35,467 nucleotides of DNA from UBA5862 sp002408105 (GTDB lineage: Bacteria > Pseudomonadota > Gammaproteobacteria > Pseudomonadales > UBA5862). Positions 8,728 through 16,224 of this stretch are shown here, in pieces. The position numbers and the translations under genes are program-made. The DNA lies in contig JAXHVB010000072.1 of the NCBI GenBank assembly GCA_034189125.1, positions 1-35,467 on the forward strand, read 5' to 3'. Each line of letters starts with the position of its first letter. Within the stretch, counting starts at the first letter, position 1. The notes under the pieces were generated by a model that was given only the letters and a program-made list of their open reading frames with translations, was not told the origin of the DNA and ran no database searches.

Positions 8728-9167
8728 GATCTCACCGTTCCTTTTACAGATTGCCCAAACCAGTCGGGGGTGATCGAGGGGCTGAGCGCGAACCGGCCGT
8801 CGCCGAGAAGCCCTTGTACGAAGGCGAGCAACGTCAGGTAGGCCGGATACTCCCAGCCGCCGTTCTCGTATCCGAACATCCAGCCGTTGCCGGAATGGGC
8901 CCAGGTCGCGCCGGCGAGAATGGGCACGGTTGCCAATGCGACCCACCGCGTCTGGACGCCGAGGATCAGGAAGACGCCGGCAACTGCTTCTGCCGCAAAA
9001 ATCACGTAAGCGAGCCAGCCAGGCAGCCCGATCGAGACGAAAAACTGGGCCGTCCCGGGCAGTGTGAAGATGAAAAGTTTCAGAAGCAGGCTGTGGCCCA
9101 GGAACATGGTCCCAAGTGCCACGCGGAGCAGGAAGGCGCCGATATCGGTGAGTTGGTACGCTGACAT
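8724..9167 (-). CDS. DoxX family inner-membrane protein
   Basis: A membrane protein of about 147 residues with four predicted transmembrane helices, recognised by FLLRVALGTMFLGHS, the YVIFAAEAVAGVFLILG helix and the GWEYPAYLTLLAFVQGLLGDG ending of DoxX/SURF4-like proteins. DoxX was first named from a thiosulfate:quinone oxidoreductase subunit, and relatives occur in thiol and oxidative stress systems; the exact activity here is unknown. The ATG at 9167 has GAGGGA seven bases upstream. The earlier ATG at 9182 lies inside the palindromic operator and has no ribosome site, so it is rejected. First gene of the doxX-Rieske-GST operon. Confidence 0.85.
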   Translation of the reverse strand: MSAYQLTDIGAFLLRVALGTMFLGHSLLLKLFIFTLPGTAQFFVSIGLPGWLAYVIFAAEAVAGVFLILGVQTRWVALATVPILAGATWAHSGNGWMFGYENGGWEYPAYLTLLAFVQGLLGDGRFALSPSITPDWFGQSVKGTVRS

Positions 9168-9177
9168 GAGTTTATCC

Positions 9178-9207
9178 CTCATATAGATGCATTTGCATCT
9201 ATATGAG
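9178..9207. promoter_or_regulatory. Perfect 30-bp palindrome, probable MarR operator 1
   Basis: Two 14-base arms, CTCATATAGATGCA and its exact complement, are separated by TT. The site covers the predicted -10 and transcription start of the doxX operon and lies ten bases from its start codon. Its core GATGCA..TGCATC recurs at 9234-9247 near the start of the divergent MarR gene, which makes MarR the natural binder. Confidence 0.75.
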
Positions 9208-9229
9208 CAGGGTGGATGCTAGACGTCAA
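9201..9229 (-). promoter_or_regulatory. Probable promoter of the doxX-Rieske-GST operon
   Basis: On the minus strand TTGACG (-35, 9229-9224) and TCATAT (-10, 9206-9201) are 17 bases apart. The -10 is weak and lies within the left arm of the 30-bp palindrome, so a repressor bound there would block polymerase. Confidence 0.5.
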
Positions 9230-9233
9230 GAGT

Positions 9234-9247
9234 GATGCAGTTGCATC
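9234..9247. promoter_or_regulatory. Second GATGCA..TGCATC site, probable MarR operator 2
   Basis: The inverted repeat GATGCA-GT-TGCATC repeats the core of the larger palindrome at 9178-9207. It lies 18 bases before the MarR start codon, a position fit for autoregulation. Confidence 0.6.
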
Positions 9248-9265
9248 TAGGTGAGATGATGGCTT

Positions 9266-9694
9266 ATGAACAAACCGAACCGAGCAACGCAAGCCGCCTG
9301 GGCGGCCTTAATGTCAACCAGCCGCACTCTGCTGGAAGCGGTAGAAACTGCTCTCAAATCGGCCGGACATCCGCCACTCGCTTGGTACGACGCGCTACTA
9401 GAACTTGAGAAGGCAAGCCCGGAAGGTCTGCGCCCGTTCGAACTCAAGGAGCGGCTTTTGCTGCCTCAATACGGCACCTCGAGACTGTTAGACCGCATGG
9501 TGAAAGCCGGACTAGTAGAGCGACAGGATTGCGAGGGTGACGGTCGCGGGCAGATCGTCTCTATATCGGAACAGGGGCGGTCCATTAGGCGGGCAATGTG
9601 GCCCGTCTACGCCAGTGTCCTTTCCGAGGCCATAGGAACGAAGTTGACGTCCAAAGAAGCCATGACGCTTACGCGGTTGCTGTCGAAACTATGA
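9266..9694 (+). CDS. MarR family transcriptional regulator
   Basis: A 142-residue winged-helix regulator of the MarR type. The recognition region PFELKERLLLPQYGTSRLLDRMVKAGLVER is the usual MarR helix-turn-helix, and the wing RQDCEGDGRGQIVSISEQG carries the Asp and Arg of the family plus one cysteine (C89). The other cysteines common in thiol-sensing regulators are absent. It is divergent from the doxX operon, and two copies of a GATGCA..TGCATC palindrome lie between them, so it most likely represses that operon and itself. ATG 9266 is preceded by AGGTGAG ten bases upstream. The inducer is unknown; an electrophile or oxidant is plausible given the target genes. Confidence 0.87.
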   Translation: MNKPNRATQAAWAALMSTSRTLLEAVETALKSAGHPPLAWYDALLELEKASPEGLRPFELKERLLLPQYGTSRLLDRMVKAGLVERQDCEGDGRGQIVSISEQGRSIRRAMWPVYASVLSEAIGTKLTSKEAMTLTRLLSKL

Positions 9695-9907
9695 TGTCGG
9701 CGCTCGAGCTGCCTGTATCACCTTGGAACTTACCTCGTTCGAAACGCCACGTTGGCGGCTTCCCGCGACCCATCAGAACATCCAACCAACGACTGGTGGT
9801 GGGAGTTGCCAGTGCTTGGTCGCACGACGGCGAACCGTTTCATAGTCAGCGCGACAAGTGGGATTCGAATCGGTGACGAAACACAAAAATGGAAGTTCAA
9901 GCCTCGA

Positions 9908-9926
9908 TTTGAGCACGTAGCTCAAA
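9908..9926. other. Hairpin between marR and the truncated permease
   Basis: Perfect 7-base arms TTTGAGC / GCTCAAA flank a 5-base loop. There is no T-tract, so a terminator role for either neighbour is uncertain. The stretch 9695-9930 around it holds no gene that I recognise. Confidence 0.3.
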
Positions 9927-9930
9927 AACC

Positions 9931-10335
9931 TCAATCGACCGGTAATTCACCAGTCCCATGAATGCCTAGCACAGGAGGCGCCAGGATTGCCGGGAGAATG
10001 CGCACCGAAAACTCAAGTGCCAGCCCACCTGCAGCACCCATTCCGTGCACGACCAGCTCAGCAGACAGAGAAAGCGTGGCCAGCGGCCAGCCGAACATCA
10101 GCACCCAAAGCGCAGCCCCAAGCACGTGGTAGCCAAGCCCTGGCGCGACGCTCGCATTGATCTGCCACAGCATCCACAGCAACAGCGTACCGCCAAAGTA
10201 TCCACGGCCCCGCGCACCGCCCAGCCCGCTCGCGCGCGGCGCATTGAACGCCGCAGTGAAGACCGCCAATGACCAAATCAGGGTGCCGCACCAGACCGCA
10301 TATGCCGGAAGCTGATCGGAACTGATCCAGGTCAA
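9931..10335 (-). pseudogene. CbiM-like membrane permease (COG3235 type), 3'-truncated
   Basis: A hydrophobic 134-residue product resembling the small CbiM-related energy-coupling-factor permeases of COG3235. Recognisable parts are the early helix AYAVWCGTLIWSLAVF, then WMLWQINASVAPGLGYHVLGAAL and LWVLMFGWPLATLSL. Family members are about 200-230 residues; this one stops after LPAILAPPVLGIHG, so the last helices are missing. The downstream sequence on the same strand does not continue the family in any frame that I can see. The start is probably TTG 10335 with AGGG eight bases upstream; an in-frame ATG at 10422 is less likely. Either a pseudogene or a shortened protein. It is divergent from the short GAPDH gene. 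Confidence 0.55.
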
Positions 10336-10497
10336 AGATTGAGCCCTCGTTGAGCGAAACAACGGTGGCAGGTCACAACCGCGTGTCGATTGGCAAAACC
10401 GTTGCTTGCAATCAGGGTCCAACGGCTACGGACCATGGGACTTGTGCCCGCGGTCCGTGCCCCTCTTCGGCACAGTCAGCAATTGCAGGAGACGACC

Positions 10498-11496
10498 ATG
10501 CGCATTGCGATCAACGGATATGGAAGAATTGGGCGGTGTTTGGTGTGGGCCATTCATGAGCGGGGCCTGGCTGACACTTTGGAAGTGGTCGCCATCAACG
10601 ACCTGGCGAGTTTCGAAGCACTCGCACACCTCACCCGGGTCGACTCGACCCATGGACGCTTCCCGGGCGAGGTTGCGCTGGAGGAAGACGCACTGCGGGT
10701 GGATGGGCGCCGAATCCAACTCATCGCCGAAAGCGACCCGACCCAATTGCCATGGGAAGCACTCGGCATTGATCTCGTGCTCGAGTGCAGCGGCAAGTTC
10801 AAGACCAGGGCGCGCAACCAAGCCCACCTGAACGCTGGGGCAAAGCGGGTGCTCATCAGCTATCCAATGGCCGAAGCCGACCTCACTGTGGTGTACGGCG
10901 TCAACCACAGTCAACTGGACCCGAGCCAGCGCATCCTGTCGAACGCGTCCTGCACCACCAATTGTTTGGCTCCGATTGCCAAGGTGTTGAACGAGGCAGT
11001 GGGAATCGAGCGGGGCATCATGACCACCGTACACGCCTACACCAACGACCAAAATCTGATCGACAAGCAGCACAAAGACCTCTACCGCGCCCGCTCTGCA
11101 ACCCAATCCATCATTCCAAGCAAGACCGGCGCCACAGGTGCAGTTGGACTGGTGCTACCGGAGTTGCAGGGCAAGCTCACCGGAATGGCGCTGCGGGTGC
11201 CAACCATCAATGTGTCCGTGGTCGACTTCCACTTCACCGCAGCACAAGACACCACTCCAGAAGCAATCAACGAACACCTGAAACAAGCCGCAGAAAACGA
11301 GCTGCGCGGTGTGCTCAATTACTGCGACATGCCCTTGGTGTCGGTCGACTTCAACCACACCCCCGCGTCCTCGACGCTTGCCGCCCCCCACACCCAATCG
11401 GTTGGCCGACAATGCAAAGTGCTCAGCTGGTATGACAACGAATGGGGTTTCACCAACCGCATGCTGGACATTGCGACCCTGATCGACGCTTGGTGA
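10498..11496 (+). CDS. Glyceraldehyde-3-phosphate dehydrogenase, short type I form
   Basis: A 332-residue GAPDH-family enzyme that oxidises glyceraldehyde-3-phosphate with NAD and phosphate. The N-terminal NGYGRIGR is the dinucleotide-binding motif, NASCTTNC holds the catalytic Cys152 and TVHAYTNDQ the catalytic His179; YDNEWGFTNRMLD closes the protein. Some parts (THGRF near residue 52 and PLVSVDFNHTP) resemble erythrose-4-phosphate dehydrogenase (Epd), but the HAYTNDQ loop is that of GAPDH, so GAPDH is preferred. ATG 10498 has GGAG upstream and begins exactly at the conserved N-terminus, so the longer in-frame start at 10390 is rejected. A second, longer GAPDH lies at 25428-26867. Confidence 0.9.
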   Translation: MRIAINGYGRIGRCLVWAIHERGLADTLEVVAINDLASFEALAHLTRVDSTHGRFPGEVALEEDALRVDGRRIQLIAESDPTQLPWEALGIDLVLECSGKFKTRARNQAHLNAGAKRVLISYPMAEADLTVVYGVNHSQLDPSQRILSNASCTTNCLAPIAKVLNEAVGIERGIMTTVHAYTNDQNLIDKQHKDLYRARSATQSIIPSKTGATGAVGLVLPELQGKLTGMALRVPTINVSVVDFHFTAAQDTTPEAINEHLKQAAENELRGVLNYCDMPLVSVDFNHTPASSTLAAPHTQSVGRQCKVLSWYDNEWGFTNRMLDIATLIDAW

Positions 11497-11721
11497 GTTA
11501 AGGAGTTGGGATGCAGCCACTGCACTGACCGCACGCAGCGCAAGCGCAGCCATTCAGCGTCCGCCATGGGCGTGCGGGGCCAGCGCTGCTTGCCGATGCC
11601 GGGCGCACGCTCCGGCACCATCACGGGGAAGGGTCATTGCGGAGCCAGGAGGCTGGACTACTTTTAATCGGGAGCCCTGTGCGGTTTCAGTTTACCCTTA
11701 TCCACCACAAGGATTTTTGCG

Positions 11722-14052
11722 ATGCATCCATTTCAACCCAAACTGCTCGCGGTCTTGACGTCCGCTGCCATTCTGGTGGCCTGCGGAGGAGACGGCAGCA
11801 GCGGGGGAAGCGGCAGTAGTGGCGCTTCGCTGACGGGAACGGCCTCCAAGGGCATTCTTGTCGGGGCGGTCGTCACTGCCTACCCACTTGTAAGCGGCGC
11901 CATCGACTCCAGTTCTTCGCTCGGGTCCACCACCACGGACAGTTCGGGCAGCTACAGCCTGCAACTTCCTGCAGACCACGAAGGTCCGGTTGCCGTGGTC
12001 GTGACGCCAGCAGACGACGACAGCACCACCATGCGCTGCGACGTGCCAAGCGGCTGCGGTGCCACGGCGTACGGCGATGACTACACGGTGGCTACGGCCA
12101 GCGGATTCAGTTTGAGCGCCCTGGTTCCGGCTGCCGAAGGGGGGCAGACACTGTCGGTCAATCCCACGCCTCTGACCGAGGTGGCCGCTCGTCAGGCCCT
12201 TGACACCCTGGCAGCTGCCCCGAGCCTTACAGATTTCCTGGTCACCGATGCCATCGCCGACGCCAACAGCGCAACCGCCAACCGGTTCGGTCTGATGGGT
12301 GATTTGGTGGAGCAACCGGTCATCGACATCACGGACCCAGCGGCGGTAGCAGCGGCATTGACCGATCCAGATCTGGGTGCAGACGCCGTTGCGTACAACG
12401 CTCTGGCCGGTGCCATCATTGAAGCCACCCAGGACGACGATGGAAGCCTGTCCATTGAGGACGCACTGGACACCTTCGCCGACACCTATGTGAGCAGCGG
12501 AGGCATCCCGGGCAACACGGGATCAGCTGGAACCACCTCGTTGGAGGAAATCCTCACTGCAGCACAAGAGGTGCTGGACGCTACGGAAGCCCAGCCGGAT
12601 GCAGCGGATGTGGACCTGAGCGCTCTGGCGAACGTTGATGCAGACCTCATCGCCGACGCAGGCGCAGCGGCCACCGAAACGCCGGACACCCCGGATGCCG
12701 GCACGCCCAGCGAGACGGCGGCAGATGGCGAACTGGCCCAGGCCAAGGCTTTGGTCGATACATTGCGAGACATTGGTGGATCGGTGTCGCTGGAGCTTGA
12801 CGGCGCGGCCAATGCCTTCGCGAGCCAGATCGAAGCGGCCGCGATCGCCACCGAAGCCGAAACCGCTGCCGCCATGGAAGCCCTTGTGTTGGCTGCGCAA
12901 GCCATGGTGGAAACGCTCGAAGCGTTGCAGGAAGACGCCAACCTCACCAGCCACACCGCGACCAACGGCGTCGTGGTGACCGTCTCTCCCTTCCCTGGCG
13001 CTGCCGTCACCGCCGCGGCGGTCACCCTTGCAGTCGACAGCACCATCGCGGCCAATGGCTTCGACAACCAGACTGATCTGACCGGTATCCTGGACCTGAA
13101 CTTCACCGAAACAGAAACAGAAACCGATCCAGAAGCTTCGACCGGTTCTTGGCAATTGGATGCGGCAGGCGCGCTCAGCCTCGGCCTGTCGGGGTCCATC
13201 AGCAACTCCGGCGCTGAACTGGAGATCAACACCGGAACCCTGACGGCTTCGGTGGACGTTTCCGAATCTGGGAGTTGGAGTTGGGGGCAGACCTCAGAAG
13301 CTGAAGAGGGAGAAGTATCAGGTCAAGCCGCTTTGGACCTGGCGCTCGACGTGGTGCTTTCCGAGGTGGGCGTGGCGAGCCCCGTGGCCTTTGCCGGTTC
13401 CATTGGCGCCGAGTTGACCGGCCTAACCCTTGCTGAAGAATGGGATTGGAACTACACCAACACTCAGTCCGGATTCGAGGAAGGGGAGACCTGGACCTCG
13501 GTGGTCTCATTCGATGGCCTGAGCTTTAGCCTGTCGGGGGAATTCACCCAGGACGCGCAGAGTTTCGACGCCACCTTCAGCCTGATCGCAGCCGGCAATG
13601 GCACCGAGTTCACCCAGGTCAGCAACTGGATGGGCGCCTGGGACGGCTCCAGCTGGTCCGATTCGGAGACCGAGGACTGGTCTGACAATGAGAGCGCCAG
13701 CAACTACGTTGACCTCAGCTTCTCTCTGGGCTTCAGTGCCGTGCTGACCGGCATCAGCGACGCCGTGTCCGTTCAGCTTTCCGCAGAGCGCACTGGCCTT
13801 GAAGCCGCCGAGGCAGGGCTTGATCTTGCTTGGGACGGCAACATGCTCGAGTTGGCCTTTGAAGGGGACGCGAGCGGGGCAACCGATGAGATTGCTCTGA
13901 CCATCACCAACCAGGATGGCGTGGTGCTCTCGGCCACCGATGATGGCGGCCAACTGGAAGGCGACATCCAAGTGGATGGCATTGCCTACGCCAACGTCGA
14001 CGACATGGGGCTCGTGCGCTACGTGGATGGCACATTCGAGTCCTTGTACTAG
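11722..14052 (+). CDS. Large acidic lipoprotein of unknown function
   Basis: A 776-residue protein whose N-terminus has a signal peptide and lipobox (ILVAC, Cys near 21), followed by a Gly/Ser linker GGDGSSGGSGSSG typical of surface lipoproteins. Residues about 35-115 (GTASKGILVGAVVTAYPL, SGSYSLQLP) look like a carboxypeptidase-regulatory or beta-sandwich repeat, ending in a segment with two cysteines (MRCDVPSGCG) that could form a disulfide. The middle is Ala-rich and helical. The C-terminal third alternates Ser, Thr, Trp and acidic residues like a beta-rich barrel or filament. AAGGA stands upstream of ATG 11722 and a hairpin terminator follows the stop. Similar N-terminal modules occur in uncharacterised marine gammaproteobacterial proteins as far as I recall. 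No enzymatic motif was seen. Confidence 0.8.
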   Translation: MHPFQPKLLAVLTSAAILVACGGDGSSGGSGSSGASLTGTASKGILVGAVVTAYPLVSGAIDSSSSLGSTTTDSSGSYSLQLPADHEGPVAVVVTPADDDSTTMRCDVPSGCGATAYGDDYTVATASGFSLSALVPAAEGGQTLSVNPTPLTEVAARQALDTLAAAPSLTDFLVTDAIADANSATANRFGLMGDLVEQPVIDITDPAAVAAALTDPDLGADAVAYNALAGAIIEATQDDDGSLSIEDALDTFADTYVSSGGIPGNTGSAGTTSLEEILTAAQEVLDATEAQPDAADVDLSALANVDADLIADAGAAATETPDTPDAGTPSETAADGELAQAKALVDTLRDIGGSVSLELDGAANAFASQIEAAAIATEAETAAAMEALVLAAQAMVETLEALQEDANLTSHTATNGVVVTVSPFPGAAVTAAAVTLAVDSTIAANGFDNQTDLTGILDLNFTETETETDPEASTGSWQLDAAGALSLGLSGSISNSGAELEINTGTLTASVDVSESGSWSWGQTSEAEEGEVSGQAALDLALDVVLSEVGVASPVAFAGSIGAELTGLTLAEEWDWNYTNTQSGFEEGETWTSVVSFDGLSFSLSGEFTQDAQSFDATFSLIAAGNGTEFTQVSNWMGAWDGSSWSDSETEDWSDNESASNYVDLSFSLGFSAVLTGISDAVSVQLSAERTGLEAAEAGLDLAWDGNMLELAFEGDASGATDEIALTITNQDGVVLSATDDGGQLEGDIQVDGIAYANVDDMGLVRYVDGTFESLY

Positions 14053-14074
14053 CGTTTAGCCCGCCCGAAACACC

Positions 14075-14104
14075 CCCCTCGGCCCGGTCCTCTGGGCCGA
14101 GGGG
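14075..14104 (+). terminator. Hairpin terminator after the lipoprotein gene
   Basis: An 11-base perfect stem, CCCCTCGGCCC paired with GGGCCGAGGGG, closes an 8-base loop 22 bases after the lipoprotein stop. Only a short T-poor tail follows, so termination may be partial. Confidence 0.65.
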
Positions 14105-14144
14105 TCGTGTTGCGCTTGACCTCCATCCACAGACGGAAAACCCC

Positions 14145-15335
14145 ATGCGGACCCCCCATGCAATCCAGGGCCGGACGCACCCCCCTCTACCCACCTCGAT
14201 TCACCGACCCATCCGGAACGCCCGCTGGAGGCAGCGGCTGTGTTTCACCGCACGCGCACTGGCTGTGGCTTTGCTGAGCGGCATTCTCGCTGCCTCTGCG
14301 GACCCGACCCCGGACGCAGGCCCTTGGCGGCTGTATTCAACACTCCGAACACTGCAGTACGGTGGACCCCAACCTCTGCACCAGTTGTTCAACGAGCTGG
14401 AAGGGCCCCAGGCACCCAACGGCAAGGACCGAATGCTGTCGCTCGCGCACCTTGAGGTTGGCGTTGCCAACACCAGTTGGAGCCTTGGTTTCTTTTTCCG
14501 GCACGACTACATGGCCCGGTTCTCGCCGGATACCATCGAGTTGCTCTACCGTGACAAAAACGACCTCCCCGTGCGCACCGACGCAACCTATGACCTGTGG
14601 ATCGATGTGCACCACCTGGAAGCCCAGGGTCTGCGGATCCAATTTCCAAGGCTGGTCGCCGGTCCGCTAGAGTTTGCGGTGGGCCTGTCGCTGTTTCATG
14701 CCACCGGCCTGCTTGACGGCAGCGGGCGAGGCACCATTGAAACCGGAGCGTCGAGCTATGTGGGTTCGGCCCGACTCAACTACCGCTACGACCAGGATCT
14801 GCTGCTCGACCGAAAGGTGGACCCGCCTGAAGGTTGGGGCGCGGGATTCGACCTGTCGCTCTCTTGGCGGCCTCGCCCCGGTACCCTGTGGACCATGGAT
14901 GTGCGCGACCTTGGGGCACGCATTCGGTGGCGGGATGCACCCTACACGCGGGCCCTGGTCACTTCGTCGACCCTGACCTTCGATGAAAACGGGTTCATCG
15001 AAACCAGCCCGCTGCTGTCGGGTGTGGAGAGCAACAAGGACGCCACCCAGCACCTCCCCATACAGCTCCGCACCACGATTCGCCAGCGTCTAACGACCGG
15101 TTGGACAGCCCTGGCAGCCTTCGAGCAGTACGACGATGTCAGGCTCCCATCGCTCGGGATCCAAACGAACAGAGGGAATTGGACTGGGTGGGCCGGCTGG
15201 CAATGGGAAACCAATGCGGTCGAGTTGGGTTGGGGCAGGGGACACACCCGGCTTCGGTTGCTGATCGACCAGCTCGACCCAGACCGCATCACCACAGCAG
15301 GCCTGGAATTCAGCTTCCGGCCCGGCTCCCTCTAG
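14145..15335 (+). CDS. Predicted outer-membrane beta-barrel protein
   Basis: A 396-residue exported protein of no named family. A basic region and hydrophobic core (RALAVALLSGILAASA, about residues 38-53) form a long signal peptide with likely cleavage after ASA. The mature part alternates short hydrophobic and polar residues with many aromatics (for example LEVGVANTSWSLGFFF and WTGWAGWQWETNAVELGW) and ends in FSFRPGSL, which suggests beta strands of an outer-membrane barrel. There is no terminal Phe, so insertion by BAM is only inferred. It starts 92 bases after the lipoprotein gene, beyond the hairpin, in the same direction, so the two may work together. ATG 14145 lacks a good ribosome site and no better start was found. 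Confidence 0.65.
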   Translation: MRTPHAIQGRTHPPLPTSIHRPIRNARWRQRLCFTARALAVALLSGILAASADPTPDAGPWRLYSTLRTLQYGGPQPLHQLFNELEGPQAPNGKDRMLSLAHLEVGVANTSWSLGFFFRHDYMARFSPDTIELLYRDKNDLPVRTDATYDLWIDVHHLEAQGLRIQFPRLVAGPLEFAVGLSLFHATGLLDGSGRGTIETGASSYVGSARLNYRYDQDLLLDRKVDPPEGWGAGFDLSLSWRPRPGTLWTMDVRDLGARIRWRDAPYTRALVTSSTLTFDENGFIETSPLLSGVESNKDATQHLPIQLRTTIRQRLTTGWTALAAFEQYDDVRLPSLGIQTNRGNWTGWAGWQWETNAVELGWGRGHTRLRLLIDQLDPDRITTAGLEFSFRPGSL

Positions 15336-15364
15336 TTAGTAGCCAGTAGCCACCGAAAGGGGGC

Positions 15365-15607
15365 TCAGACTGGGTCCTGTAGGCGTTCGACGATGGCCTG
15401 GACGGCCTCTGGCTCCAGTGGGACTTCGAGTTCTTTCAGGCGCTGACCGCGCAACGCTTGAACCAGCAACCGCAATTGGCGCCTGTAGCGCCGACAATGG
15501 CGGCAGATGAGCGCATGAAACCAAAGACCTCCGGGCTGACTGGACTGGCCATCAATCAGGTTCGGGTCGGCACTGGTGCGTTCAACAAATTCACGGCAAC
15601 TCAGCAT
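15365..15607 (-). CDS. Minimal zinc-binding anti-sigma factor
   Basis: An 80-residue protein with the ZAS zinc motif: C4 in MLSCREF and H-x3-C-x2-C in FHALICRHCRRY. It has no transmembrane helix, unlike most anti-sigma factors such as RseA, so it would act in the cytoplasm. Its ATG overlaps the end of the sigma gene by seven bases (ATGCTGA), a typical sigma/anti-sigma arrangement. Zinc binding and its release on oxidation are known for ChrR- and RsrA-like relatives; here they are inferred. The short C-terminal part after about residue 50 has no recognised sensor domain. Confidence 0.8.
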   Translation of the reverse strand: MLSCREFVERTSADPNLIDGQSSQPGGLWFHALICRHCRRYRRQLRLLVQALRGQRLKELEVPLEPEAVQAIVERLQDPV

Positions 15608-16224
15608 TCTCCGGTCTCCTCGAAACGCTCAACGTGCAGAAACAACTTGGCCCGCCCCCGGTGCAGCAACACGCGCACATTGGATGCGGAAACATCGAGA
15701 AGATTACAAATGTCTTCTAGGCTGTGGCCTTGCAGGTCACGCAGCTCAACCGCAAGCCGTTGCGCCTGCGGAAGGCTCAATAACGTTTTATCTAAACAAT
15801 CCCTTAGCTCTTGTTCCTGCAGCAAATCCTCAGGTCGATCGAAACCCCAGTTGGACGGTGGCTCCGTCCAATGCCCGGCGCCTGAAAACCGATCCGCAAG
15901 CGGCATGTCGTCAAGGGGTGCGTGCAGGCTGGACTCGGAAATGGGCGCCTTTCGGTTTTTGCGCAACCGCATTTTTGCCTGGTTGATCACGATGCGGGTC
16001 AACCAGGTTTTGATCGAGCTTCTGCCCTCGAACGCTGGGAGGGCACGGTAGGCGGAAATCCAGGCCTCCTGAACAGCTTCCTCAGCCTCTGGCTTCGGAA
16101 GCAGGGTGCAGGCCACCGCCAGCAACGCCCGCTGGTGCTTGCGCACCAGTTCGGCGAAAGCGTCCGGGTCGCCCGACCGGAGCCGGCCGAACCCAGCCTC
16201 ATCCATGTGATCTGTGCGCGTCAT
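15601..16224 (-). CDS. ECF-type RNA polymerase sigma factor
   Basis: An extracytoplasmic-function sigma factor of about 207 residues. Region 2 is AFAELVRKHQRALLAVA to KTWLTRIVINQAKMRLRK, and region 4 is LDKTLLSLPQAQRLAVELRD with the helix-turn-helix SLEDICNLLDVSASNVRVLL. The linker between them (about residues 95-130) is long and polar. ATG 16224 is chosen because the upstream in-frame sequence is not conserved-looking, with GGAG about 12 bases upstream; ATG 16206 is possible. It is followed by the overlapping small zinc anti-sigma gene, so its activity is probably held by that partner. The signal and target promoters are unknown. Confidence 0.9.
   Translation of the reverse strand: MTRTDHMDEAGFGRLRSGDPDAFAELVRKHQRALLAVACTLLPKPEAEEAVQEAWISAYRALPAFEGRSSIKTWLTRIVINQAKMRLRKNRKAPISESSLHAPLDDMPLADRFSGAGHWTEPPSNWGFDRPEDLLQEQELRDCLDKTLLSLPQAQRLAVELRDLQGHSLEDICNLLDVSASNVRVLLHRGRAKLFLHVERFEETGEC

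Noticed and set aside
9855..9885. tRNA-like T-loop sequence TTCGAAT
   Set aside because: The T-stem does not pair properly and no acceptor or anticodon arms can be fitted, so no tRNA is present.
10498..11496. Calling the short GAPDH an erythrose-4-phosphate dehydrogenase (Epd)
   Set aside because: Some segments are Epd-like, but the HAYTNDQ loop is typical of GAPDH, so the GAPDH call was kept with the alternative noted.
11529..11577. Inverted repeat CCGCACGC / GCGTGCGG after the short GAPDH
   Set aside because: The 33-base loop and lack of a T-run make a terminator unlikely.
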